Shown here in pieces: positions 1 through 12,582 of a stretch of DNA of 64,000 nucleotides (position 1 is its first letter; every line of letters starts with the position of its first letter). Below the pieces are notes generated by a model. It was not told where the DNA came from. It did no database searches and saw nothing but the letters and a program-made list of their open reading frames with translations. This DNA is from Bidens hawaiensis (lineage: Eukaryota > Streptophyta > Magnoliopsida > Asterales > Asteraceae), in assembly GCA_021521415.1 (NCBI GenBank), contig JAIQDT010014636.1, positions 100,482 through 164,481 of the forward strand, in the 5' to 3' direction. Position numbers and translations under genes: made by a program.

Positions 1-2916
1 CGCTCAATCCATCTCCACCTCCACCACTCGCTAGCGCTATCAAAACTCTCTTTCACCATCATCGGCGTCGACAACAAAACTCTTCGGAAAAACACGCATA
101 ACGCCGCTCCCTTTTGTTCACAAGTTTCTTTTTGATAAGAAATGAAATTGAAATTGCTAAACCTAATTGATCAAGTAACCTTGAAATAGATCCAATTAAT
201 CATCAATTTGAAGCTTCAATTGCTCAATTTTTGACTTTGAGTGATGGGTTTTTAACCTTGAATGTATCGGGATTTAAGCCTGGACGTTTTAGGTTTTTAG
301 CCCAAACATTTTAGGTTTTAAGTCTAAATGTTATAAGGTAACATTGAACATTTTAGGATTGGAAATTTGGCTTAGTCTAATATTTACTACTTAACATTGA
401 TTGATTTACCCTTGTCGTTCTTGATGATGCTAACCGGAGACATTATATATATATATATATATATATATTAAATCACAGGTTACGGTTTACTCACAAATAC
501 TTACTGTTCATAAGTGAAGCCAGTTACTTTATGACACATGTGCAAGGCATTGCAAATTTCAAGAAGACAGATAACTGTATGCTTCTTTGTCTGTATCTGT
601 GTCCTTCTTCAGAATCTTCGGCGACGAAGATGAAAGAAACGAAAGCCATCGATTGATGTTGGATCTTGGATTTTCTCCACCTTTCATCGGCGATTTCGAC
701 CACGTTCCGCCGCTGCTTGCTGATCCCGACACCGACGTCGTACGCCATCACTATTTTCTCCAATCGTTGTGTTGTCAATTTTTTTGGTCGGCGCTTGATT
801 AGGGTTTTTAGTCTTCCTTATATCCTGTCTATATTCGTAACGTGTTATGTTATGCAGTGTCTTATTTCCCGCTTTACATACTGTTTTGTAGTGAGTGTTC
901 TTATTATTATTTGGTGGCTTTATTGACTTTAGTTTCTTCTTTGAGTTGTTTGACTTGGCAATTACGGTTGCCTCAAGAGTTCATTATGCCTTACCTTACT
1001 TCAACTCTTTAAAGTGTTCAATTGAAAGCATTTCATTCATATGTGGGCAGTCACAATTAGGGTTGTTTTTTCTAATTCTTTCATTAACTTTTTAGATTTT
1101 TGTTATATATCGTATGTTTATAATTGTTTGTTTGCTGCAGTTGGTTCTGCAATTGGTTTTTTCATTTTAAATTGGAAGCGTTAGTTGTTTAATTTTATTT
1201 TTCCTTCTGTCTATGCATTTGTTTTTCTGATAAATAGGTTTTGTGGGATTTGTGAGGCTTTTTTGGCTTTTTATATGGGAACAATAAGAAGGATGAAAAA
1301 TCATAATCATGCATATCGCTATATATGATTATAAATTCATCTGTGACCACTTTGGCTTAGTAATCACAGAACATGTTTTTCTTTTGTTTTCGTAGGATAA
1401 TGTTTTGTTACTTTGTTCTCTTTGTGTAAGTTATTTTCTTTGAAAGCTATATGGATTACGGTATACCTATAATTGACGAACATGAAGTTTAATATACAAG
1501 TCACATTTTATTTACATAAATTCATATTTTTGTTGCCTATTTGATTTGCACAAGAATGTGAGTGAGTTTACAAATTGGTTGACAAATTTTAGGTTTATAT
1601 ATGCTTTAGCTGTAATGTAATTTTGATTGCTTCTTTTGTTTCTCAGTTGCATAAAGGTGTGGCAATAGTATTATCTAAAGGTTTGAAACACTAAGTGGTT
1701 CAAGGGTCTTGCCTCGGTTGCTTTATGTGGTAAGTCCTCGAGTTTATATACTTTTGTTGTCTTTAATTTGTGTTTATATGTGGTGTTTACATGCAGTACT
1801 CAGATTGTAGTTAAATAGGTTTTGATAGTGTTTGTGTTACCTTTTGGACCTTTGTGTTGTTAGGTTTCAAATGTTCGATTCTGCACGAAGTAATATATAC
1901 CAAAACTATGCACCCATTGTTTATGGAAAAGAATCAATCGGGTGGTGGATGCGGTGTCCAGGTGGATAATTATACACATATCTTGAATAAATTCTAATTT
2001 TCTTGAAGTAGAACGATTCAATGGACTGTTGTTTTGTTGGCTGCTTTTTCTTGACAGAATTATAACGTCAGATGTCCAATATGTTCAAAAAAGGGGGTAT
2101 ACTATCACACACAACAGATAATTCTAACTTTCTGACACCTTTTTCTTTAACTCATGGCATAACTAAAAGGGATATATCTTGATGGGCCAGAAATGAGTAA
2201 TGTAACAGCACGCAGGTTCCGGTTTTAATTAAATATCTTATGGGTCATTATTCATCTCAATCTGGTGTATGGCGGGTTATAAAAAAACAGAGCTGGTTTC
2301 TCGGGTTTGACAATAGTAAAGATCGGATATAGAGGAAATGGGCGGCTGCTAGTTTAATAGCGGTTCAGATTTTTCAAGAATGGAATTTTGGCTGTTTCTG
2401 CAGTTTGTTCTGATAATAGGCAGGTCGGCACCAACGTAACATTCAAATCCAAAACGTAGCGTAATGCAAGTTGTTATATGAACTTGAAGCAACTTCAGAT
2501 TCAAGAAAGCAACTCATAAGTGCCATATCAGCTAGACGTTTTGGAAGAAATTGGAAATGTCAGAGAAGTGCATTGTTTTAAAGAGGTCGTATTGTCACTT
2601 GTAATTTTTGGCTTTGGTATCTTAGATGCTTATTATAAACAATGTAATTCAATACATTTACTAAATTCAAATAGTTTACTTAGTAGTTTAATTTTATATA
2701 ATTTTGTATAGTTAAGGCAGGTTGGCTAGAGATGAAAGAATGGAATAGTCAGAGTACCTGCACGAGTACCGTCACAACATGCAAGTACGCTAATTAGTTG
2801 ATCGAAAGTTGCCGCCCGTCGCGAAGCTAGGGGTAAAAATCCTAGTTATATTAAATTACTAATCATAGTTATATCCAACAGTAGAGGTTGTAACAAACTC
2901 CTTTAATTAAATATTT
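1..2916. other. Spacer without a recognised gene
   Basis: AT-rich sequence with several short open frames but none I recognise. Positions 1-110 and 590-760 are richer in GC than their surroundings and look like gene-edge or 5'-UTR sequence. On the minus strand an ATG at 60-62 opens about 20 codons running off the left edge, too little to call. T-rich stretches with splice-like sites (for example an acceptor-like TTGCTGCAG ending at 1140 and a donor-like GGTAAG near 1730) could belong to a non-coding or decayed transcript. Confidence 0.5.
444..468. repeat. (TA)n microsatellite
   Basis: Uninterrupted TA dinucleotide run of about 12 units. It is a simple sequence repeat with no visible link to a gene. 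Confidence 0.95.
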
Positions 2917-3418
2917 TGTTGGGGATTTTCTACAAACCAGTATCTTTGGATATCTGAGAGTCGTGAAAAAACTATCAGATTAATTTGAGCAAGACTTGAT
3001 TATGATATTTGTAAGAGTATGAAGAACTAGAGAAGTTACATATGATCAAGATGAAATATATATTGGGGTTGAATCAGTTATAACTGCTTAGGAGTTATCA
3101 CAACAACATGTTTGAAATTCAAAACAACATATGACGCTCATGTTGGTTTCATTAAAATTAATAATAATCTTAATTACGAAATTTAATTAAATAAAATTTC
3201 TCAACCCCAGCCAGGGGCTGCCGCCCCTTGGACCCTGCTACCTGGGCAACGCCCCCTTGGAACCCCCATGACTTAGGGAATTCGCCCCTAAGTAACAATA
3301 TGATTATACATTATAATAAGATCAAATAAGTGTGCATCCCGTACCTTTCTTATTTAGATTTATATTACAATTAACTTGATCAACAAGTTAATCCCTAATT
3401 ACACTAAAATCACTAACA
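2917..3418. mobile_element. Solo LTR, 502 bp
   Basis: The segment starts TGTTGG and ends CTAACA, a near-perfect short inverted terminus of the TG...CA type. It is flanked on both sides by the same five bases, TATTT (2912-2916 and 3419-3423). No internal retrotransposon sequence or second LTR lies nearby, so this fits a solo LTR left by recombination between two LTRs. The family is not identified; the TG...CA ends and 5-bp duplication are general to copia and gypsy. The AT-rich duplication alone would be weak evidence, but the combination is persuasive. Confidence 0.65.
3211..3231. other. GC-rich hairpin inside the solo LTR
   Basis: CCAGGGGC and GCCCCTTGG can pair with a single bulge around a four-base loop. 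It stands out as the start of a GC-rich patch (3205-3290) in AT-rich surroundings. Similar G/C-rich stretches occur in plant LTRs; its role is unknown. Confidence 0.6.
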
Positions 3419-3423
3419 TATTT

Positions 3424-6164
3424 AATATTAAAATGACAAGTATTAATTTACAGGATGATGAAACTGTAACACCCTCTCTATGATGTGGATGACACTAGTA
3501 AGTCCTATCAACCGCTGCTAGTGGCAACAATAGGTTTGGGTAACGTCTAAAATGGGTCAGGCTTGGGTTGCATCCCACACTTTTCTAATGTCTTAAATAT
3601 GATTACAAAACTAAATTTTGTTATAAACAGTAAATTTTTTTAACTACTAAAGAGGTTTAAAAAGTTTTAGTCTTTTTAAACGATTTTAACCATTTGACTC
3701 TCTGTTAAATTTTTAACATCTTTAACCCATTTGACCCGTTACAAATTAACATAGCCTACATTGACCCAACTGTATAAACAAGCCAGAATTGCCCGTTTTA
3801 ATTTACCTAATTCTGCTCTATTTGCTTTGCCTACAAAAATTTAAATATATCTATCAAGAACCTGATGTTGTCAAGTCTATATATAATAATAATTTAATAT
3901 TCTTTTTTCCAGCATTGACTGAATGAACTCAAGGTAGTGGACCGCTCAGGAGACAAAAAGACACCTTTTAAATTCGTTAAGGACTAAGTTTTGTGCTTGA
4001 TCTTGGTACTAATTATGTTTGAGATTGCTTATTTTCACCAACTTATAATTTATAAACTTTTTAAAAATTAATAAGGTGTTTGGGATTGCTTATATTATGA
4101 GAGGAAAAGTTACACTTTTGTAGCTTATTAACTTAATGAAAAGTTATAAGGATGTAAAATAAGAAATCCCAAACACCCCGGCAATAGACTCGGTTTTTGT
4201 GGAGACAAAAGCAGTTGTGACTCAAATACTTGATTAGTATCGTCTTCGTACTTCATCTAAAGCATGAATGAACGATTCACAGTGTAGGATGTATTGCTAC
4301 ATGAAATACAAGTGTTTGGTAATTGAACAGCTAAAATCAATTCAAATACCTTCAAATAACTTGAATAATCAAGATATTGATTAATGATGAGTACAAAGAC
4401 AACATAATTTATCAAAAGATATTATGAAACTTTTTTGTTACATCAAAAGTTAATTTTGGTAGCTCGATATATACAAAAAGTAAAAGGTGCATAGTTGAAT
4501 TCATCTTAATAAGTGTTGTTTATTTTAACAATCTTAAGTTCAATTTATACAGTTCAAAGGTAATAACACGGATTCTTTTCTATGTTTTATGACTTTGTTT
4601 ATTATAGGCTTTCAAGACTAGAAAGGCTTAGTTCGAACAAATTTTTCCTAGAAACTTGTTCATGGCATGGAATATATTCAACTAGCAACGGCTTATACCG
4701 TGTATATCTTATAGTTGTAGTGTTTAAACTTTCAATTGATTATTGAAAAATTTAAAACTAAAAGACATGATTATGTTTGGGTTTATCAAATAGTTGTGGT
4801 CTTGTGTAATAAACTGAAATTTTTTAGAACAAGAGTACACAACTATGTACGTGTTATGTGAAGCTTCCGACGTAGCCAATTCATTCGACACTTGTAGTTT
4901 CCTTTGAATTAGGAGTGGCGAGTCTAATGGTTGTTTCCTTTGTTATTTACCGTAGGCCTATAAATGTCTATACGTTTTGAGTCTAGGTTTGATGAATTGA
5001 TCTAAGTTTCTTTCTAAATTATGTCCGGTTTCTATCTTATTTCTTTGGCTAATAAATTACTGGATTGAACCACATCAGTACGTTTTTATGATATGGACGT
5101 GTGGTTTTCTAGTAAGAAAGGGAAATTTTTTAACCGAAGTGCACAACTATGTCTTTTCTTACAAAGACATTCATGCAGGTTACTTGATTTCAAAACCATA
5201 ACAAGCGATTGCATAAACAAGATAACAAGGAATAGTTAAAGACACTTTTCTGGGATGTTTAAAGACGAACACTACTGGTGCTGAGAACGCAATGACAAAA
5301 TCAGATGTGTGGTGTTGAATGCACCTTGGAACAAAAAACTCTTGTGATACATCAAAGAACAAAGATAATATATTCCTTGCAGCAAGTATTTATATCTGGG
5401 TTGTGGCTAAGGGTGTTTGGATGCAAGTTTTCATATGCTGGGTATGAAGAACAAGTCAGGTGACCTGATAACCATTTCCTTAAAGATGAAGATAATTAGG
5501 TCATTTTACTTTAACCTAAAAACTGAGCAGTCTGTTTATTACTGCTACTTGGTAATATTAATCAGTCCAAAAATCAAACTGTATGGCAATAATAGGTAAT
5601 CAAGGCAATTCAAGATACCAACACCAACAAAGCAACGAACAATAAAAAGAACAATTAAAGTGAATGTCCAGAAATAGCAACGCTATATTAATGAGGCAAT
5701 TTGACATCATAAGCTCATCCATCACATGATAAGAGCTTGTTCTGTGCATTGGAAAACTGAACAAGTTGTCCTAAGATGGCAATACAGAGTTTTTCGACAA
5801 AAGGGGATACGTGAAAGATACACACGCACTTTAGACAACCCTATTATCATACAAAACATACTTGAAACTACCTGGGAACCACACGCAAGCCAACAAAAAG
5901 CTCTGTGTAAAATTCTTCTGTGCAAAATGTTAACAAAAGATGTTTACCACAAAACTACTTTAAGAGCTACATTAGTCAACAAGTCAAGCAAAACATTTTG
6001 ATCACCTTATCAAGAGTTTGAGTAATAAGAACATAAGATGAAGGAGAAACCAAACATGTACAAAAGGAGATGAAGCTTACTTCATAATCTTTTAGAGCAA
6101 CCGTGGTTATTCTTCAGTGAATCAACAAGTCAAAAGGGTTAACACTAGTTAGTTAATGAACACA
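3424..6164. other. Spacer without a recognised gene
   Basis: Apart from the MITE at 4075-4177, I see only short open frames (60-90 codons) with no recognisable domain. Part of 3690-3760 has GACCCRTT-type words common in plant transposon debris. Confidence 0.5.
4075..4177. mobile_element. Small MITE with inverted termini
   Basis: The left end GGTGTTTGGGATTGCTTAT matches the reverse complement of the right end at 18 of 19 positions, giving terminal inverted repeats around a 103-bp AT-rich body without coding capacity. A further degenerate copy of the left terminus (TGTTTGAGATTGCTTAT, about 4016) suggests a nested or longer original element. No clear target duplication was found, so the superfamily is open (hAT and Harbinger MITEs both have such ends). 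Confidence 0.6.
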
Positions 6165-6169
6165 TAATC

Positions 6170-6331
6170 TATAAGAAGGAAAAGATTTTGTCAATATATG
6201 TTTTTTATTATTGATTGTATTGCCTCTTATTTATCCTTGATTTTTGGCTTAATTTAAGCCTTTTGATGTATATAACCTTTGTATGTGATTACTGAAATAC
6301 ACACATAATTATTGAAGATACCAAACTTTTA
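6170..6331 (+). repeat. Copia 5' LTR
   Basis: 162 bp, beginning TATAAGAAGG and ending CAAACTTTTA directly before the PBS. It is almost identical to the 3' LTR. A TATATAA sequence near 6269 may be the promoter box. Confidence 0.95.
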
Positions 6332-6343
6332 TGGTATCAGAGC
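6332..6343 (+). other. Copia primer binding site (tRNA-iMet type)
   Basis: TGGTATCAGAGC directly abuts the 5' LTR. This is the standard site complementary to the 3' end of plant initiator methionine tRNA. Confidence 0.95.
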
Positions 6344-6493
6344 GTGGTTTTACAATCAGCTCGTTCTTATTTTCAAAACCCTAAACACAGCCGCCTACTG
6401 TTTCACCATGGCAGGTGAAGACCAAACCAAATAAACCCAGCTGCTGATCATACTTCTCCTTACTACCTGAACCCCTCTGACTATCCAAGGCAA

Positions 6494-7303
6494 ATGCATG
6501 TTAATGACGCCTTGAATGACAACAACTATCTTGATTGGGTCCAAGAGATGGAGACTTTTTTGTTTGCCAAAAACAAGGTTGGGTTCGTCGATGGAACCTT
6601 GAAGAAACCAGAAACTGAAGATTCTAATCACGCGTCATGGTTACGCTGTGACGCCATGATTAGAGGATGGCTAACTACAGCCATGGAGAAAGAAATAAGA
6701 GTTAGTGTGAGGTATGCTAATTCTGCCGAAGAGATATGGAGTGATTTGAAAGATCGCTTCGGAAACGAAAGCGCCCCTAGGGCATACGAATTGAAACAAC
6801 TGCTGATTTCAACTAGCCAAGATGGGTCCTCTGTGTCGGCCTATTTCACAAAACTAAGAAGTTTATGGGATGAAATCGGGTCAACCATCTCTGTCCCAAG
6901 ATGCTCCTGTGCAGGATGCACTTGTGGAATAAGCAAAAGGTTAACCGACTTAAGAGACAAAGAAAGATTGTACGAGTTTTTGCTCGGACTCGACAGCGAT
7001 TATTCCACCATCATAACTCAAATTCTTGCTATGAAACCCATTCCTACATTATTAGAAGCATACCGTCTCGTTTATGAAGATGAACAACAACGTGCCGTGT
7101 CTACAGGGAAGAAAACCAACACCGACTCCGCTGCATTCCAAGCTTTCATGAAACGAGATGGAGCTGCTGCTGCGCATAACCAAAACGGGCCCAAAAATAA
7201 CAAAAGGATCATTGTAGACAAGGCAGAACATTGTGACTTTTGTGGGAAAGATGGTCACAACCGTGACGTATGCTTCAAGCTAGTCGGTTATCCGGAATGG
7301 TAG
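6494..7303 (+). pseudogene. Copia gag (UBN2-type), truncated by a stop
   Basis: Structural polyprotein that would form the virus-like particle. The frame shows the copia gag core (KNKVGFVDG near residue 30) and, at its end, a CCHC zinc knuckle, CDFCGKDGHNRDVC, for RNA binding. The likely true start is the ATG at 6408, but that frame stops after eight codons. A TAG at 7301-7303 ends the frame where the residue after GYPEW would be expected; the same frame then continues open into the protease region. The TAG could come from TGG by one G-to-A change. Confidence 0.9.
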
Positions 7304-7957
7304 CCCGGAAAGGGAAAAGCAGAAAAAGGAAGGACAAAGGCGGCATGCGTAGAGGCTGTTGCTACATGCGGCGAGCCAAGCCGAAACGAGTCAAGCCCTA
7401 TACCGGGGTTGAATGCAGAACAATACAAGCAATTCATCAATTTATTCACAGCAAAGAACCCATCTAATGTGGAAGTTACTCAACCAATGGCTAACATGGC
7501 AGGTAGACTCGAAGAAGGTAACAGATGGGTTGTAGACTCGGGTTTCACTGAGCATATAACCCACAGTTTTGAATCGTTCCTTGGTAACATAGAATCATCA
7601 CAAGAATTGCCCGTGACTATACCCAATGGTGAATCGGTACCCGTTAAGGGAAAAGGATTGTGTGTTTTGCCAAATGATATCAAAATTCGTGACGTCCTAT
7701 ACGTTCCAGAATTTACATGCAACTTGTTATCTGTTAGTCGTTTAACTCAAGATCTACGTTGTGCAGTAACCTTTTTCCCGGATTTCTTTGTTATGCAGGA
7801 CTTGAGTTCGAGGAAATTGATTGGGACGGGTAAATGTCAACAAGGTCTATACCGGATGAGAATGGTGGGAAATAAAAGGATGGCTATGGCGTTTACGAAT
7901 AACATGTGGCATCAACGTTTGGGACATGCTTCACACAGTAAACTTTCGTTTTTTTGA
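7304..7957 (+). pseudogene. Copia protease and GAG-pre-integrase region
   Basis: Same frame as gag. An aspartic protease motif appears as WVVDSGFTEHIT near 7535 (usual form DSGAS/T-xH), so the flap-side residues look altered. The GAG-pre-integrase zinc region begins MWHQRLGHAS near 7903. The frame is lost in a T-run about 7950, and the remainder (DSCAKAKFTRLPF) continues in another frame. Confidence 0.85.
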
Positions 7958-8945
7958 TTTTGTTTCATTTAAAACTGATGATGATGTTTGTGATTCATGT
8001 GCGAAAGCAAAATTTACAAGATTACCGTTTATTACTAGTTTTATTAAAGCGAAAGATTGCTTTGAACTTTTACATTGTGATATATGGGAAGATATCGCAC
8101 GCCCTCGTTAACTAGAGCAAACTATTTTTTGACTATTGTTGATGACTTTAGTCGATCGGTTTGGGTTTATCTAATAAAACATAAGTTGGATGCAAGTGAT
8201 TGCTTAATTTCCTTTCATAAGATGATTAAAACGCAATTTAATAAAACTGTAAAAAGGATTCGATGTGATAATGGAGGGGAATTCACTTCGAACCGAATGA
8301 CAACCTTTTATAGAGAAAAAGGGATATTACTTGAAACGACATGTCCGCACACTCCGCAAAAAACGGAGTCGTTGAGCGGAAGCACCGACATTTACTTGAA
8401 ACCGCAAGGGCATTAAAATTTGAAGCGCACTTGCCATCCACCTTTTGGGGTGAATGCATTTTAACAGCTGCATACATAATAAATAGACTTCCATCCAAGC
8501 TCTTAATAATGTAATCCCCTATGAGGTTGTTTACAACCATAAGCCAAGTTATGATCATATGAAAGTCTTCGGTTGTCTTGCTTACTACCGCAACACCGAA
8601 ACGAAAGGTAAGTTTGAGGAAAGAGGGAGACCGGGTATATTCTTGGGATACCCTTACGAAACAAAGGGTTACAAAGTATTCGATGTCAAGAATAATAAGA
8701 TGGTGGTATCAAGGGATGTGAAGTTCGTTGAAAACATGTTTCCGTATGGCAGCATAAACATACAAACTGAAAATGAAGAATCAGAGATTTTTGAACTACC
8801 ACCTTGGTACCAGCACACTTCCCATGAAGCAACCACCAACAACAATCAAAATGAAATATCAGAAAATGATGTTGGTTTTGTTCCTGAAGACAATAATGTT
8901 AGTGGTGTCCCTAAAGACATGCATGGGGAAACAGAAGCCACGTAA
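7926..8945 (+). pseudogene. Copia integrase, several frameshifts
   Basis: Would insert element DNA into the genome. Pieces in different frames: the second half of the HHCC zinc region (CDSCAKAKF), the catalytic core with LTIVDDFSRSVWVYL and CDNGGEFTSN (two catalytic aspartates, about 8137 and 8268), then the GKFEERGRPGIFLGYP C-terminal block at 8600-8660. Frameshifts lie near 8090, 8360 and 8510. The region around the catalytic glutamate (8365-8390) is out of frame with the preceding core. Inactive as it stands. Confidence 0.88.
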
Positions 8946-9274
8946 CATGAACCAAATAATTTTGAAACAAATGAAAATGTTCCAGTAGAGAACAATGAGT
9001 CCATAGCTTCTCACAACAATATTGGCCCAATAGAAAATAACCCAACCAATGATGTTGGTCCTAGTGACGAACAAACAGAAAGTGTTAACGAGGTCCAAGA
9101 ACCGGCTATTAGGAAAAGAAACCGACTCGTCCGGCGCATCTCAATGACTACATCGTTGATCTCCCACCATCCGTAGACCAAGCATTACCCGCCGCCAATC
9201 AAGATTCCTCTACGGTACACTCAATTGCTAATTTTATTTCTTATAAAAATTTCACTAATTCACATAAAGCCTTT

Positions 9275-10341
9275 TTGGCGGCCATTGGTTCAAACGATGA
9301 GCCCAAAACTTTTAACGAAGCCATACATGACGTGAATTGGAGAGAAGCGATGAAGAAAGAAATCCCTGCTCTTGAACTAAATGGCACGTGGAGCCTTGAA
9401 GAATTACCAGAAGGAAAGCGAGCTATCGGATCAAAGTGGGTATATAAAATAAAGTACAAACCGAACGGGCAAATCGAGAGGTACAAGGCAAGGTTGGTAG
9501 CAAAGGGGTTTACACAAATGGAAGGGATTGACTTTCATGGCACAAACTCATTTCCGTAAGAACACTTCTAGCAATTGCCGCCAAAAGAAATTGGATTATT
9601 CACCAACTTGACGTCAACAATGCTTTCTTGCACGGAGATTTAGACGAAGAAGTTTACATGAAGATTCCACAAGGTTTTGAATAGGGAAAAGAAAACAAGG
9701 TGTGCCGACTCAAAAAGTCACTTTACGGCCTAAAACAAGCATCAAGAAACTGGTACCAAAAGTTTACTTCGTCGTTGCAACAAATTGGCTTCAAGCAATC
9801 TGGAGCCGACCATTCCTTACTCATATTCAAAACCGAGAGCTCCTTCGTTGCAGCCCTCATTTATGTGGATGATGTCATTCTCGTGGGCAATGATATGGAA
9901 AAGATTAAAGAGACCAAGACGTTTCTTGACAAAAAGTTTAGTATTAAAGACCTTGGGCTGCTCAAATATTTATTGGGGATAGAAGTCACACGTACTCGAG
10001 AAGGAATAGTTTTGAATCAGAGAAAGTATATCCTTGACATCCTTGAAGATAGTGGCATGACGGGTTGTTGACCGAGCGCTTTTCCCATGGAACAAAACAC
10101 GAGACTTGGAAACGACGATGAAGAGGCACGCACTGATGCAAGTAAATATCGAAGACTGGTGGGTAGACTTTTATATTTGCAAGCCACTAGACCGGACATT
10201 ACTTATTCAGTTAATGTGCTAAGCCAATTCGTAGGGGATCCTCGCATTAATCACATGGAAGCTGCCATGCAAGTACTGAGATATTTAAAAGCCACACCTG
10301 GCCAAGGATTATTGCTCCCAAAAGAAGGGGAACAAATTTAG
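9275..10341 (+). pseudogene. Copia reverse transcriptase, broken
   Basis: Would copy the element RNA into DNA. The N-terminal block FNEAIHDVNWREAMKKEI and GSKWVYKIKYKPNG lies at 9310-9480; the catalytic motif LIYVDDVILVG is near 9858. The LKKSLYGLKQASRNWYQKF block at 9706 is typical of copia RT. Breaks: frame loss near 9555, a TAG near 9683 and a TGA at 10069-10071. The 8946-9274 stretch, usually a variable linker, holds additional stops. Confidence 0.9.
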
Positions 10342-10817
10342 TAGGATACACGGACTCGGATTGGCTTGGGTGTCCCGATATGAGAAGATCAAGAAGTGGT
10401 TACCTACTACTTTTAGGTGGGGCGCCAGTGTCATGGAAATCAAAGAAGCAGTCAGTTGTGTCACGATCCTCGGCGGAGGTTGAATACCGTGCGATGGCCG
10501 GCACAGTAAGCGAGATTCTTTGGTTACGATGGCTTTTAAGAGAATTAGATGTTGTGCAAGAAGGCTCGACACAACTGTTTTGCGACAACTTGGCTGTCAA
10601 ACACATTGCAAACAATCCAGTGTTCCATGAAAGAGCGAAACACGTAGAGATGGACTGCTACTTTGTGCGGGAACGTGTCGAATCAAAAGAGATAAACCCA
10701 TTACATATCGATACCAAGTCTCAAATCGCTGATCTATTCACGAAACCGTTGGGAGCTCGACAACTACAGTTATTACTCGACAAGTTGGGCATTCGCAACC
10801 TTCATGCTCCAACTTGA
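10342..10817 (+). pseudogene. Copia RNase H
   Basis: Would remove the RNA strand of the RNA-DNA hybrid. RSRSGYLLLLGGAPVSWKSK, SSAEVEYRAMAGTVSEILWL and LFCDNLAVKHIANNPVFHER are the expected blocks in order, ending with DLFTKPLGARQLQLLLDKLG. The open part spans 10380-10817; the first catalytic segment (YTDSDWLG, about 10350-10368) is just upstream in another frame. The C-terminus lies a few bases before the polypurine tract, as usual. Confidence 0.9.
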
Positions 10818-10824
10818 GAGGGAG
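10816..10824 (+). other. Copia polypurine tract
   Basis: GAGAGGGAG directly before the 3' LTR; the usual primer for plus-strand DNA synthesis. Confidence 0.85.
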
Positions 10825-10986
10825 TATAAGAAGGAAAAGATTTTGTCAATATTTGTTTTTTATTATTGATTGTATTGCCTCTTATTTATCCTTGATTTTT
10901 GGCTTAATTTAAGCCTTTTGATGTATATAACCTTTGTATGTAATTACTGAAATACACACATCATTATTGAAGATACCAAACTTTTA
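10825..10986 (+). repeat. Copia 3' LTR
   Basis: 162 bp, same ends as the 5' LTR, with three substitutions. Followed by the target duplication TAATC. Confidence 0.95.
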
Positions 10987-10991
10987 TAATC

Positions 10992-12264
10992 CAATATTAT
11001 AATTGTTATAATATTCAGATTCTCAATCATTTCAATTTATACCTAAGATTCTTCAGGTACCTACATTTACCGGTTAAAATAATTTGTTGAATAAATGGTG
11101 AACGAACAAGAACAGGGCATGTTAGTTTAATAATAATCGAACAAATGACTGAAGATGTTCGTTTATCTTCATTTGTTAATAGTATAAATGAGCGGTTATT
11201 AAGCGTGAACGGACATAAACGACATGTATAGTTAAAAGAAAATAAAAGTGAACTTAATTGTCAAGGCAAACGGGCCACATCAAACAAACAATTAAGCCGA
11301 CCCAAACCGACCAATACACCTATTAATATATATTATGTAATACGGAGTATTAAATAAAAACTATAGAAAAGCTCAATAAGAAATATATTTCACATGTCTA
11401 CAAGTATTGAGTTACATAAAAAGAATATATCACAAAGTAGTGTTAAAACATAAATCCATTAATCTCCGGAACAGATACGTACATACAAGACAAGAAAAAT
11501 AACTGAAGCTAAAGCTTTACACAATCTATAAAGAGTAAGTATCACCCTACACAGTGATAACTGAGACTTCAATACATACGATTATGGATCGGTTCAGTAG
11601 CAACCCAATTCAAAGAATGGATTTAACAAATGACTGACCTGGGTATGATTAATCAAGAGTGAGAGAACGGTAGATGGAGCCACACAAATCAAAAGTTTCT
11701 CAACCCACAGTGGAATGACAGCAGGAGCGGATTTTAATCACCATCGGAATAGAAACGGACAAATATAATGTAAGCAATGAAGTGAAATTGAAGGTTTCCT
11801 TGTAAACTCCAGTTTTGCCCTCCACACCTTTGCATTAGATGTTGTATTAAATCATGTAAAACTCTTAAACAAAAAAGTTCTTAACATACCCATACCATGC
11901 AAAATGCTTTATAATTTACAAGTATAGATTAAACACTCAGGTGATTGTTCTTATTATGAATGACCAAAACAGGATTTACAAAGTGGTATAGAATACCCTT
12001 GTCACTTTAGGACACTATTGGTGACATTAAACATATGTAGCCCAATTTTGTTAGCTGAGAATGTGACATTAATGTCCGATCATACCTCACGAGTGACATG
12101 GCTCAAGAAGCACTGAATGATGCAATGCGGGTTCAAGTGGTCTCGCCCGTGTGACACTCACAGAGAGCTAGCTGCAAATGACCAGTGATCATATCGTGTT
12201 GACTTGACAGAACACTTAGAGAAAAGAGTTTACAGAACACTTGTTGGCAAAAAATAAAAATTGA
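10992..12264. other. Spacer without a recognised gene
   Basis: AT-rich sequence without an open frame of interest or repeat structure that I could identify. Confidence 0.5.
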
Positions 12265-12336
12265 AGGGCCCAACCGGGTTCGAACCGGTGACCTATTGAT
12301 CTGCAGTCAATTGCTCTACCACTGAGCTATGGACCC
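12265..12336 (-). tRNA. tRNA-Cys (anticodon GCA)
   Basis: 72-nt cloverleaf read on the minus strand. The acceptor stem GGGTCCA pairs with TGGGCCC (one G-T pair), the anticodon arm is TTGACTGCAGATCAA, the T arm carries GGTTCGAACCC, and the discriminator is T as expected for cysteine tRNA. No intron. T-runs of five and six bases 5-16 nt downstream (12249-12260) provide a Pol III terminator. It looks intact. Confidence 0.97.
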
Positions 12337-12582
12337 TTTGTTTGAACTTACTTTGAATGGTTTTATATTATACTAATGACTGTTATTATTATTACAAATA
12401 TTACAGAAACTTGACACCAGGACCATTGTGCTAACATGAAGGAGTCAATATATAGAATGGAGACGAAGAGAAACGAAATCAGCCTCAACAATTGTTCCGG
12501 ACAACAGTTCTCCTGTTTTGTTCTCAGCCATTAACTATTAAACAATGCACCTACCTTATTCTTAAAATGTATATACCTTCAA

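Larger units (their letters stand above)
6170..10986 (+). mobile_element. Ty1/copia LTR retrotransposon, full length, decayed
   Basis: A 4,817-bp element bounded by two 162-bp LTRs and the duplication TAATC (6165-6169 and 10987-10991). Order on the plus strand: LTR, initiator-Met PBS, gag, protease, integrase, reverse transcriptase, RNase H, polypurine tract, LTR; integrase before RT is diagnostic of copia. Size and gag type resemble the Ale/Ivana group, but I do not claim the lineage. The LTRs differ at 3 of 162 sites by my count, so insertion is recent, yet the coding region already has several stops and frameshifts. It may have been copied as a defective genome by proteins from another copy. 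Confidence 0.95.

Noticed and set aside
524..1095. Overlapping short open frames on both strands
   Set aside because: No domain, no conserved composition and no clear exon structure; not enough for a gene call.
5180..6001. Several 60-90 codon frames upstream of the copia element
   Set aside because: Open on both strands by chance; none has a recognisable motif.
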